DNA of 64,000 nt from Streptomyces sp. ISL-36. Its GTDB lineage: Bacteria; Actinomycetota; Actinomycetes; Streptomycetales; Streptomycetaceae. Below the pieces are notes generated by a model, which was not told where the DNA came from, made no database searches, and saw only the letters and a list, made by a program, of their open reading frames with translations. Below are positions 61,840-64,000 of the stretch, piece by piece. Each line of letters opens with the position of its first letter. The stretch's first letter is position 1. The stretch is from the NCBI RefSeq assembly GCF_018614205.1, contig NZ_JAGGOS010000049.1:28001-92000 (forward strand). Reading direction: 5' to 3'. The position numbers were made by a program, and so were the translations under genes.

Positions 61840-63795
61840 ATGTCCCAGCACGGCGCGGACGGAGGCGGGGGCACCGACGCGCTCTCGGTTCTGGAGCTGC
61901 TCGCTCAACAGGCCCCACCGGGCCGCTACGAAGCACTGCTGGAGGAGGCCCGCCGGGCGGGCGCACCACCCGGCGAACTGGCGAGGCTGGAGAGGGCCGT
62001 TCAGCTCGCCATCGGTATCAGCTCCTCCTTCGACCGCCGGGAACAGCGCGAGGCCGGGCTCGCCGCACTCGTCGACACCGCACGGGACCTGACCTTCCCG
62101 TACGACCTCGACAGCCTCCTGCGGGTCATCGTCCGCCGGGCCAAGGGGCTGCTCGACTTCGACATGGCGTACGTCAGCCTGCGCGACGCCAACGGCTCCT
62201 CCTTCGTCCACACCACCGAGGGCTCCCACACCGGACTGACCACCGGTCTGCGGGTCCTCGACGGTCACGGACTGGGCGGCGAGGCCCACAGCCACGGGGA
62301 ACCGGCGTGGTCCGCCGACTACTTGGAGGACGACCGCTTCCCGCACGCCCGGGCGGTCGACGAGGTCGTCAGGGCCGAAGGGCTGCGCGCCGTCATGGCC
62401 GTACCGCTGCGCAGCGGCGACACGACCGTCGGCGCGCTGTACGGCGCCGACCGCAGGGTCCGCCACTACACGCCCGACGAGATCGGCCTGATGTCCTCAC
62501 TGGCCGACCTGGCCGCGGTCGCCATCGAGAAGGCTGGCCTCCTCGACCAGACCCGGGCCGAGGTGACCGAACTGGAGCTGGACAGTTCGCGGGCCCGCTC
62601 CAGCCTCACCCGGATGCGGCACATCAGCGAGGCCCACAGCCGGATCATGAACCTCGTCCTGGCGGGCGGCGATCTGTGCAACGTGGCAAAGGCGGCGGGC
62701 GACGCGCTCGACGCGACCGTCATGATCCGTGACCCGGGCGGACGCAGCCTCGCCTTCGGCGGCGAGATCACCGGCCTCGACGAGGAGGCCGTGGCGAAGG
62801 CCTCGCTGGACGCGCACGCCGGCCGCCGGCCCGTCGTGACCGGCGACAACACCTGGGTGGCGCCGGTCATCGCCGGCTCCGAGGACCTGGGCGTCCTGGT
62901 GATCCGCGCGGCGACCGGACTGACGGGCGAGGACGAGCGGCTGCTCGAACTGGCCGCCCAGTCCGTGGCCTTCCTCCTCCTGATGCAGCGCTCCACGGCT
63001 GTCGCCGAGGGGCCCGTCCGCGACGAGCTCCTCGACGACCTGCTCGCCGACCCCCAGCACGCCCCCCAGCAGATCGTGCAGCGCGCCCGGCGCCTCGGCA
63101 TCGACCTGGGCAAGCCGCACGTCCTGGTGGTGGCCCGGCCGGAGGGCGGGGAGCAGGGGCGGGCGGTGGTGTGGGCGTCCTCGTACGCGTACCGGATGTC
63201 CGGTCTGAAGACCGTGCAGGGCGGCTGCATCGTGCTGCTGCTGCCCGGACTCGACGCCTCGGCCGTCGCGAAAGCGGTCTCCGGTGAACTCTCCCCGCTG
63301 CTCGGCCACCCGGTCTCGGTCGGCGCGGCCGGCCCCGGCTGGAGCCCGGACAGCGCGGGGCGGCTCTACCTGGAGGCCATGCGCTGCCTCGACGCGATGA
63401 GCGCACTGGGCGGTTCCGGCTCGGCCGCCTCCGTGCAGGACCTGGGGTTCCTGGGGCTTCTGCTCTCGGACGACCACGACGTGGACGGCTTCATCGAGTC
63501 GGCGATCGGGCCCGTACTGGACTACGACGCCGAGCGGTTCACCGATCTGACGCGCACGCTGGAGGCGTACTTCGCGTCGGGCGGCAGCCCGACGAACGCG
63601 GCGGAGGCGCTGCACGTCCACCCCAACACGGTGTCGCGCCGGCTGGAACGGATCGGCGAACTCCTCGGCGCGGAGTGGCAGAAGCCGGGCCAGGTCCTGG
63701 AGGTCCAGCTGGCCCTCCGCCTCCAGCGCACCCGCGACGTCCTGGCCCAGCAACGCGGCACGGACCCGTCCCGCTCGGCACCACCGACCGCCTGA
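61840..63795 (+). CDS. GAF-domain regulator with PucR-type C-terminal HTH
   Basis: A 651-residue regulator. A GAF-like sensor domain is at about 75-240 (FPYDLDSLLRVIVRRAKGLLDFDMAYVSL ... DEIGLMSSLADLAAVAIEKA), then a short coiled segment, a central ligand/GGDEF-like CdaR region, and a PucR-type HTH at the end (LEAYFASGGSPTNAAEALHVHPNTVSRRLERIGELLG). Such proteins control catabolic or secondary metabolite genes. An AT-rich leader with GGGGGTTGAGG precedes the ATG. Target unknown. Confidence 0.9.
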   Translation: MSQHGADGGGGTDALSVLELLAQQAPPGRYEALLEEARRAGAPPGELARLERAVQLAIGISSSFDRREQREAGLAALVDTARDLTFPYDLDSLLRVIVRRAKGLLDFDMAYVSLRDANGSSFVHTTEGSHTGLTTGLRVLDGHGLGGEAHSHGEPAWSADYLEDDRFPHARAVDEVVRAEGLRAVMAVPLRSGDTTVGALYGADRRVRHYTPDEIGLMSSLADLAAVAIEKAGLLDQTRAEVTELELDSSRARSSLTRMRHISEAHSRIMNLVLAGGDLCNVAKAAGDALDATVMIRDPGGRSLAFGGEITGLDEEAVAKASLDAHAGRRPVVTGDNTWVAPVIAGSEDLGVLVIRAATGLTGEDERLLELAAQSVAFLLLMQRSTAVAEGPVRDELLDDLLADPQHAPQQIVQRARRLGIDLGKPHVLVVARPEGGEQGRAVVWASSYAYRMSGLKTVQGGCIVLLLPGLDASAVAKAVSGELSPLLGHPVSVGAAGPGWSPDSAGRLYLEAMRCLDAMSALGGSGSAASVQDLGFLGLLLSDDHDVDGFIESAIGPVLDYDAERFTDLTRTLEAYFASGGSPTNAAEALHVHPNTVSRRLERIGELLGAEWQKPGQVLEVQLALRLQRTRDVLAQQRGTDPSRSAPPTA

Positions 63796-63871
63796 CGAGG
63801 GGGAGCGGGCGGGTGGGCGCCGGAGGCGACCCCGGCAGCCGCCGCCTGGCACCCGGCACCGGGAGGCGGCG

Positions 63872-64000
63872 CTAGCAGCCGCCGCCCGCCGTCCGGCAGT
63901 TGCCACCGGCGGTCGCCGCCCGCCACCCGGCCCCGGGAGGCGACTGCCCGGCGCCGGTAGGCGCACCTGGCACGCTGCCGCCGAAGCCGAAGCCGAAGCC
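63872..64000 (-). CDS. Possible C-terminal tail of a gene entering from the right
   Basis: On the minus strand a frame is open from the window edge to a TAG at 63874-63872, giving 42 codons of Gly-rich sequence that starts with a GF repeat and ends GGGC. Only low-complexity sequence is visible, so this may be the tail of a Gly-rich protein or chance. The stretch 63796-63871 shows only GC-rich inverted repeats. Confidence 0.25.
   Translation of the reverse strand, partial: GFGFGFGGSVPGAPTGAGQSPPGAGWRAATAGGNCRTAGGGC

Overview
The window is high-GC actinobacterial DNA with the codon use, GGAGG-type ribosome sites, GTG starts, gamma-butyrolactone-type regulators, SARP regulator and DUF397/XRE pair typical of Streptomyces. 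No rRNA, tRNA, CRISPR array, integrase or transposase was seen.

Region 1 (1-9.2 kb): the 3' part of a zinc alcohol dehydrogenase, a small excisionase-like HTH protein, then a myo-inositol catabolism locus (iolE-like gene divergent from iolC, a Cgl0158-type barrel protein with a repetitive N-terminal extension, iolB, iolD, mmsA). Region 2 (9.2-16.5 kb): a TPR-containing XRE regulator divergent from a compact set of two tiny ORFs, an ATP-grasp protein, a nucleotidyltransferase, a second cysteinyl-tRNA synthetase in which one zinc-ligand cysteine is Asp, and a prolyl-4-hydroxylase-like 2OG oxygenase with a TTA codon. This looks like an uncharacterised adenylation/ligation pathway. A serine hydrolase and a D-amino-acid oxidase relic follow. 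Region 3 (16.9-28 kb): ordinary accessory genes: anti-sigma-like ATPase, frameshifted small gene, XRE/DUF397 pair, DUF4291, secreted subtilase, GNAT, a hydrolase fused to an ABC ATPase with its permease, LuxR-type regulator, VWA lipoprotein and DUF1772.

Region 4 (28-60 kb) reads as one biosynthetic gene cluster. Regulation: an AfsA homologue, HAD hydrolase and SDR (candidate butyrolactone-type signal synthesis), an ArpA/ScbR-type receptor and a SARP. Aromatic precursor: class II DAHP synthase, PhzD, PhzE, a DhbA-like SDR and an extra EPSP synthase, which together predict 3-hydroxyanthranilate. No phzF, phzA/B or phzG homologue is present, so this is not a phenazine pathway. Tailoring candidates: WrbA, arylamine N-acetyltransferase, AsnB, carboxylesterase, SRPBCC protein, multicopper oxidase. 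Nitrogen chemistry: an eight-gene minus-strand run with overlapping start and stop codons encodes a CreM-like ligase, CreE-like flavoenzyme and CreD-like lyase (nitrous acid from aspartate, then diazotisation), directly joined to a NarK transporter, an assimilatory nitrate reductase and two NirB/NasB-like flavoproteins, with no siroheme nitrite reductase. The combination suggests an arylamine (perhaps 3-hydroxyanthranilate) that is diazotised with nitrite made from aspartate, nitrate, or both. The product is unknown to me.

Region 5 (60-64 kb): a GNAT gene, a quinone oxidoreductase and a GAF/PucR-type regulator, with a possible gene tail at the right edge. A recurring oddity is in-frame short tandem repeats at the ends of many proteins (3585, 43299, 48210, 49370, 50859, 53147, 58012). 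Functions are inferred from motifs and remembered family features; no searches were run.
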